Assembly (NCBI GenBank): GCA_019420465.1 | Contig: JAHZHB010000134.1 | Location: 1-9,893, forward strand | DNA: 9,893 bases | Direction of reading: 5' to 3' | Source of the DNA: Lachnospiraceae bacterium | GTDB lineage: Bacteria > Bacillota > Clostridia > Lachnospirales > Lachnospiraceae | In this document: positions 1 to 6,473 of the stretch, in pieces | Position numbering within the stretch: the stretch's first letter is position 1 | Layout: every line of letters starts with the position of its first letter | The notes under the pieces: model-generated | What the model was told of the DNA's origin: nothing | Databases searched by the model: none | The model's input: only the letters and a program-made list of their open reading frames with translations | Program-made: the position numbers and the translations under genes

Positions 1-651
1 TGCGGCAACTTCCATCAGTGCGTCAGCCTGTGCTTTGACCGGTGTGGCATTTAAACCTTTTTCATTGGCTACGGCTTCACCTGCACTGCCGGCTTCTACG
101 GCAAAGTTCAGGTCTTTTATGCTGTCTTCTGTCTGGTACTGGTCTGCTTTGTCAGCCGGTACAACGACGATCTGGGCATTGTTCAGATAAGCGTTTGTGC
201 AGTTCATGGAACTCTTGACTTCGTCTGTCAGGGTCATACCGTTCCATACGCAGTCGATGGTCTTGCCGTCAAGCTCAAGGATCTTATTATCCCAGTCGAT
301 CTCTACGAACTCGGCTTCTACGCCGATGCTCTCTGCGAAAGCTTTGGCCAGATCTGCGTCAAAGCCGATCCAGTTGCCGCTTTCATCTTTATAATCCATC
401 GGCTCAAAATCTGTGATACCTACAACGAGCTTTCCGTTGCCCTGTACATAGGCAAGGTCGCTGTCAGCGGAGGCTTCTGTTGCAGATGTTTCAGATGATG
501 CGCTGCTTCCTGCTGCAGATGCCTCGGATGATGCGCTGCTTCCTGCTGCGGACGCTTCAGATGCTGCAGATGATGATGTGGAACCGCAGCCTGCTAAAAG
601 GGACAGACCCATAGCTGCTGTAAGTGCGATGGCTAATGCTTTCTTTTTCAT
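1..651 (-). CDS. Amino-acid ABC transporter substrate-binding lipoprotein (family 3), 5' part
   Basis: This gene encodes the extracellular, lipid-anchored binding protein of an amino-acid importer; 217 residues are visible and the C-terminus lies beyond the left edge. Residues 1-22 form a lipoprotein signal peptide with lipobox LLAGC (Cys22 would carry the lipid). Residues 23 to about 57 are a Ser/Ala/Glu-rich linker with internal repeats. The SBP_bac_3 domain then begins with GKLVVGITDFEPMDY, followed by IGFDADLAKAFAE and the segment around DCVWNGMT, all typical of polar amino-acid-binding proteins of the GlnH/HisJ type. The ATG at 651 is supported by an AGAGGAG ribosome binding site at 661-667. 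The permease and ATPase genes would be expected further along the minus strand outside the window. The ligand cannot be told from sequence alone; a cystine, polar or branched amino acid are all possible. Confidence 0.93.
   Translation of the reverse strand, partial: MKKKALAIALTAAMGLSLLAGCGSTSSSAASEASAAGSSASSEASAAGSSASSETSATEASADSDLAYVQGNGKLVVGITDFEPMDYKDESGNWIGFDADLAKAFAESIGVEAEFVEIDWDNKILELDGKTIDCVWNGMTLTDEVKSSMNCTNAYLNNAQIVVVPADKADQYQTEDSIKDLNFAVEAGSAGEAVANEKGLNATPVKAQADALMEVAA
494..549 (-). repeat. 33-bp period tandem repeat in the lipoprotein linker
   Basis: Two identical 23-bp copies (494-516 and 527-549) lie 33 bp apart and encode an 11-residue unit of the type SSASSEASAAG. They sit in the flexible linker between the lipid anchor and the binding domain. 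The period is a multiple of three, so changes in copy number would lengthen or shorten the tether without breaking the frame. Confidence 0.75.
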
Positions 652-686
652 AACGTATATCTCCTCTTTTTTCATTTTTCCTTTTC

Positions 687-709
687 GCGTCACCACTTTA
701 CCGTGGCGC
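687..709. promoter_or_regulatory. Imperfect inverted repeat in the leader of the binding-protein gene
   Basis: Arms GCGTCAC (687-693) and GTGGCGC (703-709) pair with one T-G mismatch around a 9-nt loop. It lies between the predicted minus-strand promoter and the ribosome binding site of the binding-protein gene, so it could be an operator or a leader hairpin. No known regulator is recognised. Confidence 0.3.
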
Positions 710-710
710 A

Positions 711-725
711 GTGATATAATATCAC
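711..725. promoter_or_regulatory. Perfect 15-bp palindrome, possible operator
   Basis: GTGATATAATATCAC is a perfect dyad of 7-bp arms around a central A. It sits between the divergent binding-protein and dehydratase genes and overlaps the predicted -10 box of the minus-strand promoter, where a bound dimeric repressor would block RNA polymerase. The regulator is unknown. Its AT-rich centre also resembles a -10 box, so part of the symmetry could be coincidental. Confidence 0.4.
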
Positions 726-744
726 AACATCGCATAAAGTGCAA
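716..744 (-). promoter_or_regulatory. Putative promoter of the binding-protein gene
   Basis: On the minus strand TTGCAC (744-739) is followed by a 17-bp spacer and TATTAT (721-716). The -35 box is weak (3 of 6 match TTGACA) but the spacing is ideal and the position gives a leader of about 60 nt before the ATG at 651. Confidence 0.4.
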
Positions 745-751
745 GAACTTC

Positions 752-780
752 TTTTCATTCTTTTCAGAGTAGTTTATAAT
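752..780 (+). promoter_or_regulatory. Putative promoter of the dehydratase operon
   Basis: TTTTCA (752-757), a 17-bp spacer, then a perfect TATAAT (775-780). Transcription would start near 787, leaving a leader of only about 36 nt before the first gene. That is too short for a T-box or leader-peptide attenuator, so any amino-acid control of this operon would have to act at the promoter. Confidence 0.6.
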
Positions 781-822
781 AGGAAAATAGTGTATTTACA
801 TTTATATAGGGAGGATAGACCT

Positions 823-1296
823 ATGGGAAAATTATACCGTTTTCATAACGATGTGGATACAGACCAGATCATTGCATCCCAGTATCTGCTGTTTCCGACC
901 ATCGACGAGATGAAAACACACACTTTTGAATCTCTTGATCCTGATTTTGCCAGTAAGGCAAAACCGGGCGATTATGTTGTTGCCTGTGAAAATTTCGGCT
1001 GCGGTTCTTCCCGCGAGCAGGCACCGGCTGTTTTAAAGGCTCTTGGCATCAAAGCTGTGATCGCCAAATCGTTTGCCCGTATTTTTTACAGAAATGCGAT
1101 CAATATCGGACTTCCGGTCATCGTCTGTAAGGATCTGTATGACCACGTCGCCGACGGAGACGAGATGGAGCTTGACCTTGAAGCCGGTACGATCACAAGC
1201 GGTGGTCAGACGTTTACCTGTACAAAGCTGCCTGCCAAAATGCAAAGCATTTTAGACCAGGGCGGACTGATCGCTTCATTAAATAAGGAGGACTGA
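823..1296 (+). CDS. leuD: 3-isopropylmalate dehydratase-family small subunit, copy 1
   Basis: This 157-residue protein is the small (swivel-domain) subunit of a heteromeric hydro-lyase that interconverts 2- and 3-hydroxy-alkylmalates, classically isopropylmalate in leucine synthesis. It starts with the typical DVDTDQIIASQYL segment (residues 10-22), has the family's GCGSSREQAP motif at 59-68 and the KALGIKAVIAKSFARIF stretch after it. The substrate-loop motif is YLLF (21-24), hydrophobic and unlike the YLRT reported for methanogen homoaconitase. The ATG at 823 is chosen because AGGGAGGA (808-815) precedes it; an in-frame extension to 739 would run across the promoter and shows no family similarity. 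The large subunit starts 3 bp downstream. The true substrate is not settled by the sequence; citraconate/2-methylmalate or dimethylmalate are alternatives. Confidence 0.88.
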   Translation: MGKLYRFHNDVDTDQIIASQYLLFPTIDEMKTHTFESLDPDFASKAKPGDYVVACENFGCGSSREQAPAVLKALGIKAVIAKSFARIFYRNAINIGLPVIVCKDLYDHVADGDEMELDLEAGTITSGGQTFTCTKLPAKMQSILDQGGLIASLNKED

Positions 1297-1299
1297 TCC

Positions 1300-2568
1300 A
1301 TGGGAATGACTATGGCTGAAAAAATCATCGCCTGTGCAGCCGGTGTGGACTTGGCAAAAGCCGGAGATATCCATACTGTCGAGCTGGACAGACTGATGAG
1401 CAACGATGGTACAACACATCTGACCATCGACATGTATAACAAACTGAAACATCCTCATATCAAGGATAAAGACAAGCTGGTCTGGATCGTGGATCACAAT
1501 ATTCCGTCCGATTCCCCAAAGACTGCTGCTTCCCACAAGAAAATGCGTGACTTTGCCCGTGAACATGGCATCACCTACTACGAAGGTGAGGGTGTCTGCC
1601 ATCAGGTGATGATGGAAAACCATGTCCGCCCCGGTGAGCTGATCTTTGGTGCCGACAGCCATACCTGTGCCTACGGTGCACTCGGCGCTTTTGGTACCGG
1701 TGTCGGCTGTACAGACTATCTGTACGCTATGGTAACCGGCACCTCCTGGCTGTTGGTTCCGGAAACGCTTCGTTTTAACCTGACAGGCAAACTGCCGGAG
1801 GGTGTCTATGCCCGTGATCTGATCCTGACGATCATCGGAAAGATCGGTGCCAACGGTGCCAACTACAAGGCTATGGAGTTTGCCGGTGAAGGCTTAAAGA
1901 GCCTGAATATGAGCGACCGTATCTCCATCTGTAACCTCTGTGTGGAGGCCGGTGCAAAGACAGCCCTTATGGAAGCTGACGAAGTAGCGCTTTCCTACTT
2001 AAAAGAACATGGTCGTGAGCCGAAAGCTCTCTTTACGAGCGATCCGGATGCTGCTTTCGCCGCTGTATACGATATCGACCTGTCCACGATCCAGCCGATC
2101 GTTGCCAAACCTCACTTTGTAGACAATGTTGTTCCGGCAAAAGAGTCTCTGGGCGTACACATCGACGAGGCATTCCTTGGTTCCTGCAACAATGGCCGTA
2201 TCGAAGACCTGCGTGTGGGCGCAGCCCTGCTCAAAGGCAGAAAGGTGCATCCGCTGGTACGTTTCCTTGTCGTTCCGGCCAGCCGCGCCGTATATAAACA
2301 GGCCGCCGAAGAAGGACTTCTCGACACCTTCATGGAAGCCGGTGCGATCGTTATGAATCCGAACTGCAGCGTCTGCTGGGGTTCCTGTCAGGGTGTGATC
2401 GGTGAAGGTGAAACCCTGATCAGCACCGGTACACGTAACTTCAAGGGCCGCGCCGGACACAGAGATTCCTTTGTATATCTGGCCAGTGCCGCTACCGTAA
2501 CCGCTTCCGCCATCATGGGCGAGATCGCTACCGCAGATATGCTGCAACAGGAGGGACATCATGAGTGA
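1300..2568 (+). CDS. leuC: 3-isopropylmalate dehydratase/homoaconitase-family large subunit, copy 1
   Basis: This 422-residue protein is the iron-sulfur catalytic subunit partnering the preceding small subunit. Family marks are the ADSHT motif (Asp119-Thr122), the long GALGAFGTGVGCTD segment, the PASRAVYKQA motif and three candidate [4Fe-4S] ligands, Cys296, Cys356 and Cys359. The length fits the roughly 420-residue LeuC class rather than the 460-470-residue E. coli type. Two motifs deviate from the common form: GSCNNGR in place of GSCTNGR, and PNCSVCWGSCQG in place of the usual PGCGxCxG, with an extra Cys363. This suggests a specialised subfamily rather than housekeeping LeuC. The ATG at 1300 follows AAGGAGG (1285-1291). 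Its last 8 bases overlap the next gene, so the two are probably translationally coupled. Confidence 0.87.
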   Translation: MGMTMAEKIIACAAGVDLAKAGDIHTVELDRLMSNDGTTHLTIDMYNKLKHPHIKDKDKLVWIVDHNIPSDSPKTAASHKKMRDFAREHGITYYEGEGVCHQVMMENHVRPGELIFGADSHTCAYGALGAFGTGVGCTDYLYAMVTGTSWLLVPETLRFNLTGKLPEGVYARDLILTIIGKIGANGANYKAMEFAGEGLKSLNMSDRISICNLCVEAGAKTALMEADEVALSYLKEHGREPKALFTSDPDAAFAAVYDIDLSTIQPIVAKPHFVDNVVPAKESLGVHIDEAFLGSCNNGRIEDLRVGAALLKGRKVHPLVRFLVVPASRAVYKQAAEEGLLDTFMEAGAIVMNPNCSVCWGSCQGVIGEGETLISTGTRNFKGRAGHRDSFVYLASAATVTASAIMGEIATADMLQQEGHHE

Positions 2569-3058
2569 GACATTTTCCGCCAGAGTCTGGGTGCTGGGCG
2601 ACGACATCGACACCGATATCATCATCCCCACCGAATATCTGGCATTAAAAACCGTACAGGATATGACACCGTACGCCTTTTCCCCGCTTCGTCCTGAGCT
2701 GGCTGCACAGATTCAGCCGGGTGACGTGATCGTGGCCGGCAAAAATTTCGGCTGCGGCTCTTCCCGTGAGCAGGCACCGGAGATCATCAAGGCACTGGGC
2801 ATCAAGGCCGTGATCGCGAAATCCTTTGCCCGGATCTTTTTCCGCAACTCCATCAACAATGGCCTTCTGCTGATTGAAAATCCCGATCTGCACGATGCTG
2901 TAAAAGAAGGCGATACGATCGAAGTCACTGTCGGAGAAAAGATCCTGTTAAACGGCCAGTCCTTTGAGATCGCCTCCCTGCCGGAAAACCTTCTGGAAAT
3001 TCTCAATGCCGGCGGACTGGTTAAGGCCATGCGCAAGAGAAACGGACTGGAGGACTAA
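2561..3058 (+). CDS. leuD: 3-isopropylmalate dehydratase-family small subunit, copy 2
   Basis: This second small subunit has 165 residues. It carries DDIDTDIIIPTEYL (14-27), the GCGSSREQAP motif at 64-73 and the same KALGIKAVIAKSFARIF block as copy 1, so the two are clear paralogues. The substrate-loop motif is YLAL (26-29), different from YLLF in copy 1, which argues for a different or wider substrate range. The start at 2561 overlaps the end of large subunit 1 (ATGAGTGA) and is preceded by CAGGAGG at 2548-2554. The large subunit follows after 3 bp. Of the two pairs this one is nearer the common form and is the better candidate for true isopropylmalate dehydratase, but that is an inference. 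Confidence 0.88.
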   Translation: MSETFSARVWVLGDDIDTDIIIPTEYLALKTVQDMTPYAFSPLRPELAAQIQPGDVIVAGKNFGCGSSREQAPEIIKALGIKAVIAKSFARIFFRNSINNGLLLIENPDLHDAVKEGDTIEVTVGEKILLNGQSFEIASLPENLLEILNAGGLVKAMRKRNGLED

Positions 3059-3061
3059 ACC

Positions 3062-4306
3062 ATGGGATATACGATCATTGAAAAAATCTTAAAACACAAC
3101 ACCGGCGTAGCTGATATCAAAGCCGGTGATATCGTTACCACAAACGTTGACCGCGTTATGATCCACGATATCTTTATTCCTTTCGTTGCCGAAAAGTTTG
3201 AAGAGATGGGATTTACAAAGCTCTGGGATTCGGATAAGGTCGTTCTGATCTACGACCATATGGTTCCGGCAAGTCAGGTCGATGATACGAGACATTTCCG
3301 CGCCGGTGACGCTTTTGCCGCCAAATACGGCATGAAAAACGTCCACAGAAGCGACGGTATCTGTCATCAGCTGATGACGGAAGCCGGTTATGTCAAACCG
3401 GGCGATGTCGTTTTCGGTACAGACAGCCATACGACTACCTACGGCTGTGTCGGCGCTTTTTCCTCCGGTATCGGTTATACCGAGATGGCTTCTATTCTGG
3501 GTACCGGACAGCTCTGGGTCAAGGTACCGCAGACGATCAAAGTCACGATCAACGGTACTCTGCCCGCTAACGTAACATCCAAGGATATCATTCTCCGTCT
3601 GATCGGCGATCTGCGCGCTGACGGCGCTACCTATCAGGCACTCGAATTTACCGGCAGTACGGTAAAGGATATGAGCGTAGCCAGCCGTATGACCATCGCC
3701 AATATGGCCATCGAAGCCGGTGCCAAATGCGCACTGTTTACACCGGACGAAAAGACCGCCGAATACTGCGAGATTGAATTAAACGATTTCCAGAAATCCC
3801 TTGTCGGTGATCCGGATGCCACCTATGTCCGTGAGATCACCTACCAGGCAGAGGACCTCGTTCCGGTACTGGCCTGTCCGTCCCAGGTAGACAATATCCA
3901 CCCGGTCAGAGAACTTGCAGGAACAAAGATCGATCAGGTCTTTATCGGTTCCTGCACCAATGGCCGTCTCGAGGATCTGCAGCGTGCCGCTGCCATTCTC
4001 AAAGGTAAGAAGGTCGCTCCGTTCGTCCAGCTGATCGTCACACCGGCCAGCCGCAAGATCTACCGTGAAGCTTTAGCTGACGGCACACTGGAAATCCTCT
4101 CCGATGCCGGTGCCATCATCACCCATCCGGGCTGTGGCCTGTGCTGCGGACGTACCGGCGGTATCCTGACCGACGGCGAACGTGTCGTAGCCACCAACAA
4201 CAGAAACTTCCTCGGCCGTATGGGTACATCCAAGGTCGAGATCTTCCTCGCTTCTCCGGCTACTGCAGCCGCATGCGCGGTGGCAGGGGAGATCGTGGAA
4301 GCCTGA
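3062..4306 (+). CDS. leuC: 3-isopropylmalate dehydratase/homoaconitase-family large subunit, copy 2
   Basis: This 414-residue aconitase-family large subunit pairs with small subunit 2. It has TDSHT (Asp121-Thr124), GAFSSGIGYTE, the canonical GSCTNGR with Cys298, and PGCGLCCGRTGG with Cys358 and Cys361 as the other cluster ligands; Cys362 makes an unusual adjacent Cys-Cys. TPASRKIYREAL matches the substrate-binding arginine region. The ATG at 3062 follows TGGAGG (3048-3053) inside the end of the small-subunit gene. It is the last gene of the operon, and a strong hairpin terminator begins 61 bp downstream. The reaction is the dehydration/rehydration of an alkylmalate, probably in the cytoplasm with an oxygen-sensitive [4Fe-4S] cluster. 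Leucine synthesis, 2-methylmalate/citraconate or dimethylmalate metabolism remain possible. Confidence 0.88.
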   Translation: MGYTIIEKILKHNTGVADIKAGDIVTTNVDRVMIHDIFIPFVAEKFEEMGFTKLWDSDKVVLIYDHMVPASQVDDTRHFRAGDAFAAKYGMKNVHRSDGICHQLMTEAGYVKPGDVVFGTDSHTTTYGCVGAFSSGIGYTEMASILGTGQLWVKVPQTIKVTINGTLPANVTSKDIILRLIGDLRADGATYQALEFTGSTVKDMSVASRMTIANMAIEAGAKCALFTPDEKTAEYCEIELNDFQKSLVGDPDATYVREITYQAEDLVPVLACPSQVDNIHPVRELAGTKIDQVFIGSCTNGRLEDLQRAAAILKGKKVAPFVQLIVTPASRKIYREALADGTLEILSDAGAIITHPGCGLCCGRTGGILTDGERVVATNNRNFLGRMGTSKVEIFLASPATAAACAVAGEIVEA

Positions 4307-4319
4307 AATATAAGTTTTC

Positions 4320-4346
4320 TGTGGCTGCGCATGTGAAACAGCCACA
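4320..4346. other. 8-bp perfect hairpin just after the dehydratase operon
   Basis: TGTGGCTG (4320-4327) and CAGCCACA (4339-4346) form a perfect stem with an 11-nt loop, starting 13 bp after the last stop codon. No U-run follows on either strand, so it is not an ordinary terminator; it may stabilise the 3' end of the mRNA. Confidence 0.45.
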
Positions 4347-4367
4347 CCTGTAGCATTTATAAAATCC

Positions 4368-4437
4368 AAAAACTGCCGGACATCAGCACTGTAAAGCACT
4401 CATCTGCTTTATATAGCACTGATGTCCGGCAGTTTTT
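4368..4437. terminator. Strong bidirectional rho-independent terminator
   Basis: Perfect 19-bp arms run from 4368-4386 and 4419-4437, including the core CTGCCGGACATCAG, with an A-run at the left end and a T-run at the right end. A further 7-bp inner stem (TAAAGCA 4392-4398 with TGCTTTA 4405-4411) caps it. The T-run serves the plus-strand dehydratase operon and the A-run serves the convergent minus-strand ABC operon. Confidence 0.9.
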
Positions 4438-4450
4438 ATTGTCATACATA

Positions 4451-4585
4451 TCAATAATTGATCCAGTGGACCAATTTTGATTTACTGTACTTTTTAGTAG
4501 TCTGCGGGGTGAACCTGCCGCTGTTTATACATGCTATCAGCTTTAACTGCGCCATGGATATTTTTCCGTACTTTCCGCTTTGCAT
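4451..4585 (-). CDS. Small cationic peptide, 44 residues, unknown function
   Basis: This short frame has not been matched to any family I know. It begins MQSGKYGKISMAQLKLIA and ends KLVHWINY. It has seven Lys and one Arg and no Asp or Glu, so it is strongly positive, with one Cys (residue 19) and a modest hydrophobic stretch around 14-20. Support for a real gene comes from its setting: an AGGGGGGG run (4591-4598) lies about 5 bases before the ATG, it starts 31 bp after the permease stop, and its TGA lies 13 bp from the shared terminator, so it would be the last gene of the ABC operon. It shows no signal peptide and no double-glycine leader. It could be a chance frame, a small regulatory or membrane-associated peptide, or an exported cationic peptide. 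Confidence 0.45.
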   Translation of the reverse strand: MQSGKYGKISMAQLKLIACINSGRFTPQTTKKYSKSKLVHWINY

Positions 4586-4616
4586 AAAATCCCCCCCTGA
4601 ATATATGTTTACAGTT

Positions 4617-5798
4617 TTATATTTTGTCCCGGAACAGTTTTCTTGTTCCTTTCATACACATAGCTCTGGAAATACTGTATACGCAAATGCAGGAAAGCAA
4701 CCATATCCATATACCCGCTTTAACGCTCAGCATACCTGCTGATACCTTGGTATTCAATATCATAGTATCTATGTCCTGCATCGGAGACACTGCATCTGCC
4801 AGAGACATACCTTTAACATTCATCAAAACAGCTCTGACCATACTTTTCGCACATATTTTTAAAATAGCGGCCATTGGCAGCACTGCTGTTATAGTCATGC
4901 ACGTTATGCGCAGCACCATTTCTTTAGCAACCACATGTTCAGGCAGCCCCAGCGCAATATATGTCCCCATATCTGTGTCATACGCTTTCACCCATAACAC
5001 AATCACCAGAAAATATATACTTAAAACAGCGCCCGAAGCAAAAGCATACAACATCGGTATCACTCTGGCAAAGAGACCTGCGATCCCTGAAAACCCCACG
5101 ATAGCATTATCCACAGAATCAACCCAGCTGTATGTATCCTGCAGGTGCAATTTATTTTTTAATGATTTTTCCGTCTTTTTCAAATTTTTCCATGTATCCA
5201 CATAAATCGTATAGCTGCGGGGCACCTCTGTCGCTGTTCCCAGCATTTTTCCTGTCTCATCTGTTCCATATAATATAGCATCAGCGCGATTCGTATCCAG
5301 AATTCCGGAAATATGCAGTTGAAAGCTCTTATTATTGTATTGCACATGCAGTGTATTACCCGCTGTCAACTGATACCTGTCAGCCATTCTTTTTTCGATC
5401 ATAATCTCATCTGCAGCATTATTTTCCACCATATCGCCTGACAGTACACTATATTTTTCAGCCTTTATTACTGTCTGTAATCCTGTATGCAGTGACAACG
5501 GTATTTCCTTTTTTTCGTATATGACGGTTTCCATCTGTTCCGCATCACATCCAATAACATTCTTTAACTGTGAAATATCATGAATCACTTCCTCAGGTAT
5601 ACCTTTTTTTGCTTTATCTTCTATCAAAATGGTAGACCCGTATTTCTCGCCAAAATATGCCTGATAAGCCATATTTATCTTTTCCAGATACATCCCGGTT
5701 CCCAGCGTCAGACCTGCAAGTATAATTATACAAAACACACGCAGATTTTTCCGTCTTCTTCCAAGAACCCCGCTGCATACACGTGCCCAACTATTCAT
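4617..5798 (-). CDS. FtsX-type ABC transporter permease, 4 TM (downstream copy)
   Basis: This 393-residue membrane protein fits the FtsX/MacB permease plan: a short Arg/Lys-rich cytoplasmic N-terminus (RRRKNLR at 14-20), TM1 at about 21-38, a large extracellular MacB-like domain, then TM2 (246-270), TM3 (294-316) and TM4 (361-381). The loop after TM2 carries IALGLPEHVV, corresponding to the family's ALG motif facing the ATPase. The ATG at 5798 is preferred: it follows AGGTGA and lies 5 bp after the ATPase stop, whereas an extension to 5849 would overlap the ATPase gene with charged residues unlike the family. It probably pairs with the other FtsX permease and the ATPase to move a peptide or lipid, or to act as a mechanotransmitter. 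The substrate is not known. Confidence 0.85.
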   Translation of the reverse strand: MNSWARVCSGVLGRRRKNLRVFCIIILAGLTLGTGMYLEKINMAYQAYFGEKYGSTILIEDKAKKGIPEEVIHDISQLKNVIGCDAEQMETVIYEKKEIPLSLHTGLQTVIKAEKYSVLSGDMVENNAADEIMIEKRMADRYQLTAGNTLHVQYNNKSFQLHISGILDTNRADAILYGTDETGKMLGTATEVPRSYTIYVDTWKNLKKTEKSLKNKLHLQDTYSWVDSVDNAIVGFSGIAGLFARVIPMLYAFASGAVLSIYFLVIVLWVKAYDTDMGTYIALGLPEHVVAKEMVLRITCMTITAVLPMAAILKICAKSMVRAVLMNVKGMSLADAVSPMQDIDTMILNTKVSAGMLSVKAGIWIWLLSCICVYSISRAMCMKGTRKLFRDKI

Positions 5799-5803
5799 AC
5801 ACT

Positions 5804-6469
5804 TCACCTGTCCATGCGTTCTGCTTTCCCGTTTTTCATAACATAACACAAATCAGCAGCATCTCTTACCTGTGCGGAATGTGTGACAACTACAACGCAC
5901 TTATTATATCTCTGCACAATGTTTTGAAGTAATTGTATAATATTTTCCGTATTATGCTCATCCAGATTTCCTGTTGGTTCATCTGCCAGAATGTATCCTG
6001 TGTCACACACGAGTGCTCTTCCTATAGCAACCCTCTGCATCTGCCCTCCTGACAGAGACTCTACAGGCCGATCCATCTCTGTTCTGTCCAGACCTAATTG
6101 TTCCAATATTCGTATCACTCTGCTTTTTGCTTCTTTCTTATCTGTTTTTGGTTTGGAAATATACAGTGCCGCCATTAAATTTTCTACAGCTGTCATGTAA
6201 GGGAATAATTTAAAATCCTGAAATACATATGTCACATATTGCTGTCTCAGTCTGCTCCCCGTTATATTTCTGATATCTTCACCATCCAGCAGGACCTGTC
6301 CCGCAGAAGGCTGTTCCAGACCTCCCAGCAGAGCTAAACACGTGGTTTTTCCTGAACCGGAATCGCCAAAGATGGTGTAAAATTTTCCAGGTTCAAATTG
6401 CATATTCACATGATCAAGCACTATCTTATGCCTGTTATACTGAAAACTTACGTCTTTCATTTCCAACAT
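5804..6469 (-). CDS. ABC transporter ATPase, MacB/LolD type
   Basis: This 221-residue ATPase drives the FtsX-type transporter encoded by the flanking genes. It has Walker A GDSGSGKT (35-42), Q-loop Gln84 in VFQDF, the signature LSGGQMQRVAIGRAL (139-153), Walker B and catalytic Glu in ILADEPTGNLD (160-170, Glu164) and the switch His197 in VVVTHS. The TGNLD sequence after Walker B and the short length are typical of the MacB/LolD/FtsE group. All catalytic residues are present. The ATG at 6469 gives the common MLEMKDVSFQY start, 4 bp after the upstream permease stop, with AAAGGA about 14 nt before it; an ATG at 6484 and a TTG at 6493 are in-frame alternatives but have no properly spaced ribosome binding site. 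Confidence 0.94.
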   Translation of the reverse strand: MLEMKDVSFQYNRHKIVLDHVNMQFEPGKFYTIFGDSGSGKTTCLALLGGLEQPSAGQVLLDGEDIRNITGSRLRQQYVTYVFQDFKLFPYMTAVENLMAALYISKPKTDKKEAKSRVIRILEQLGLDRTEMDRPVESLSGGQMQRVAIGRALVCDTGYILADEPTGNLDEHNTENIIQLLQNIVQRYNKCVVVVTHSAQVRDAADLCYVMKNGKAERMDR

Positions 6470-6473
6470 ACCG

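Noticed and set aside
739..822. In-frame upstream extension of the first small-subunit gene
   Set aside because: It overlaps the predicted promoter, has no ribosome binding site and adds residues unlike the family; the ATG at 823 has a good site.
652..822. T-box or leader-peptide attenuator before the dehydratase operon
   Set aside because: The predicted transcript leader is only about 36 nt and holds no T-box sequence, terminator hairpin or Leu-rich leader peptide.
823..1296. Homoaconitase (lysine/coenzyme B type) for pair 1
   Set aside because: The substrate loop is YLLF, not the YLRT of methanogen homoaconitase, so this specific call is not supported.
1033..4399. Long open frames on the opposite strand and in other frames of the dehydratase genes, such as minus 1999-2631 and minus 1279-1662
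   Set aside because: They are shadows of well-supported genes and have no recognisable domains or ribosome binding sites.
4458..4742. Plus-strand frame of 94 residues
   Set aside because: It runs antisense over the small peptide and the permease C-terminus, with no ribosome binding site and no family match.
4624..5205. Plus-strand frame of 193 residues opposite the permease
   Set aside because: It is antisense to conserved FtsX membrane segments; its hydrophobicity simply mirrors the permease codons.
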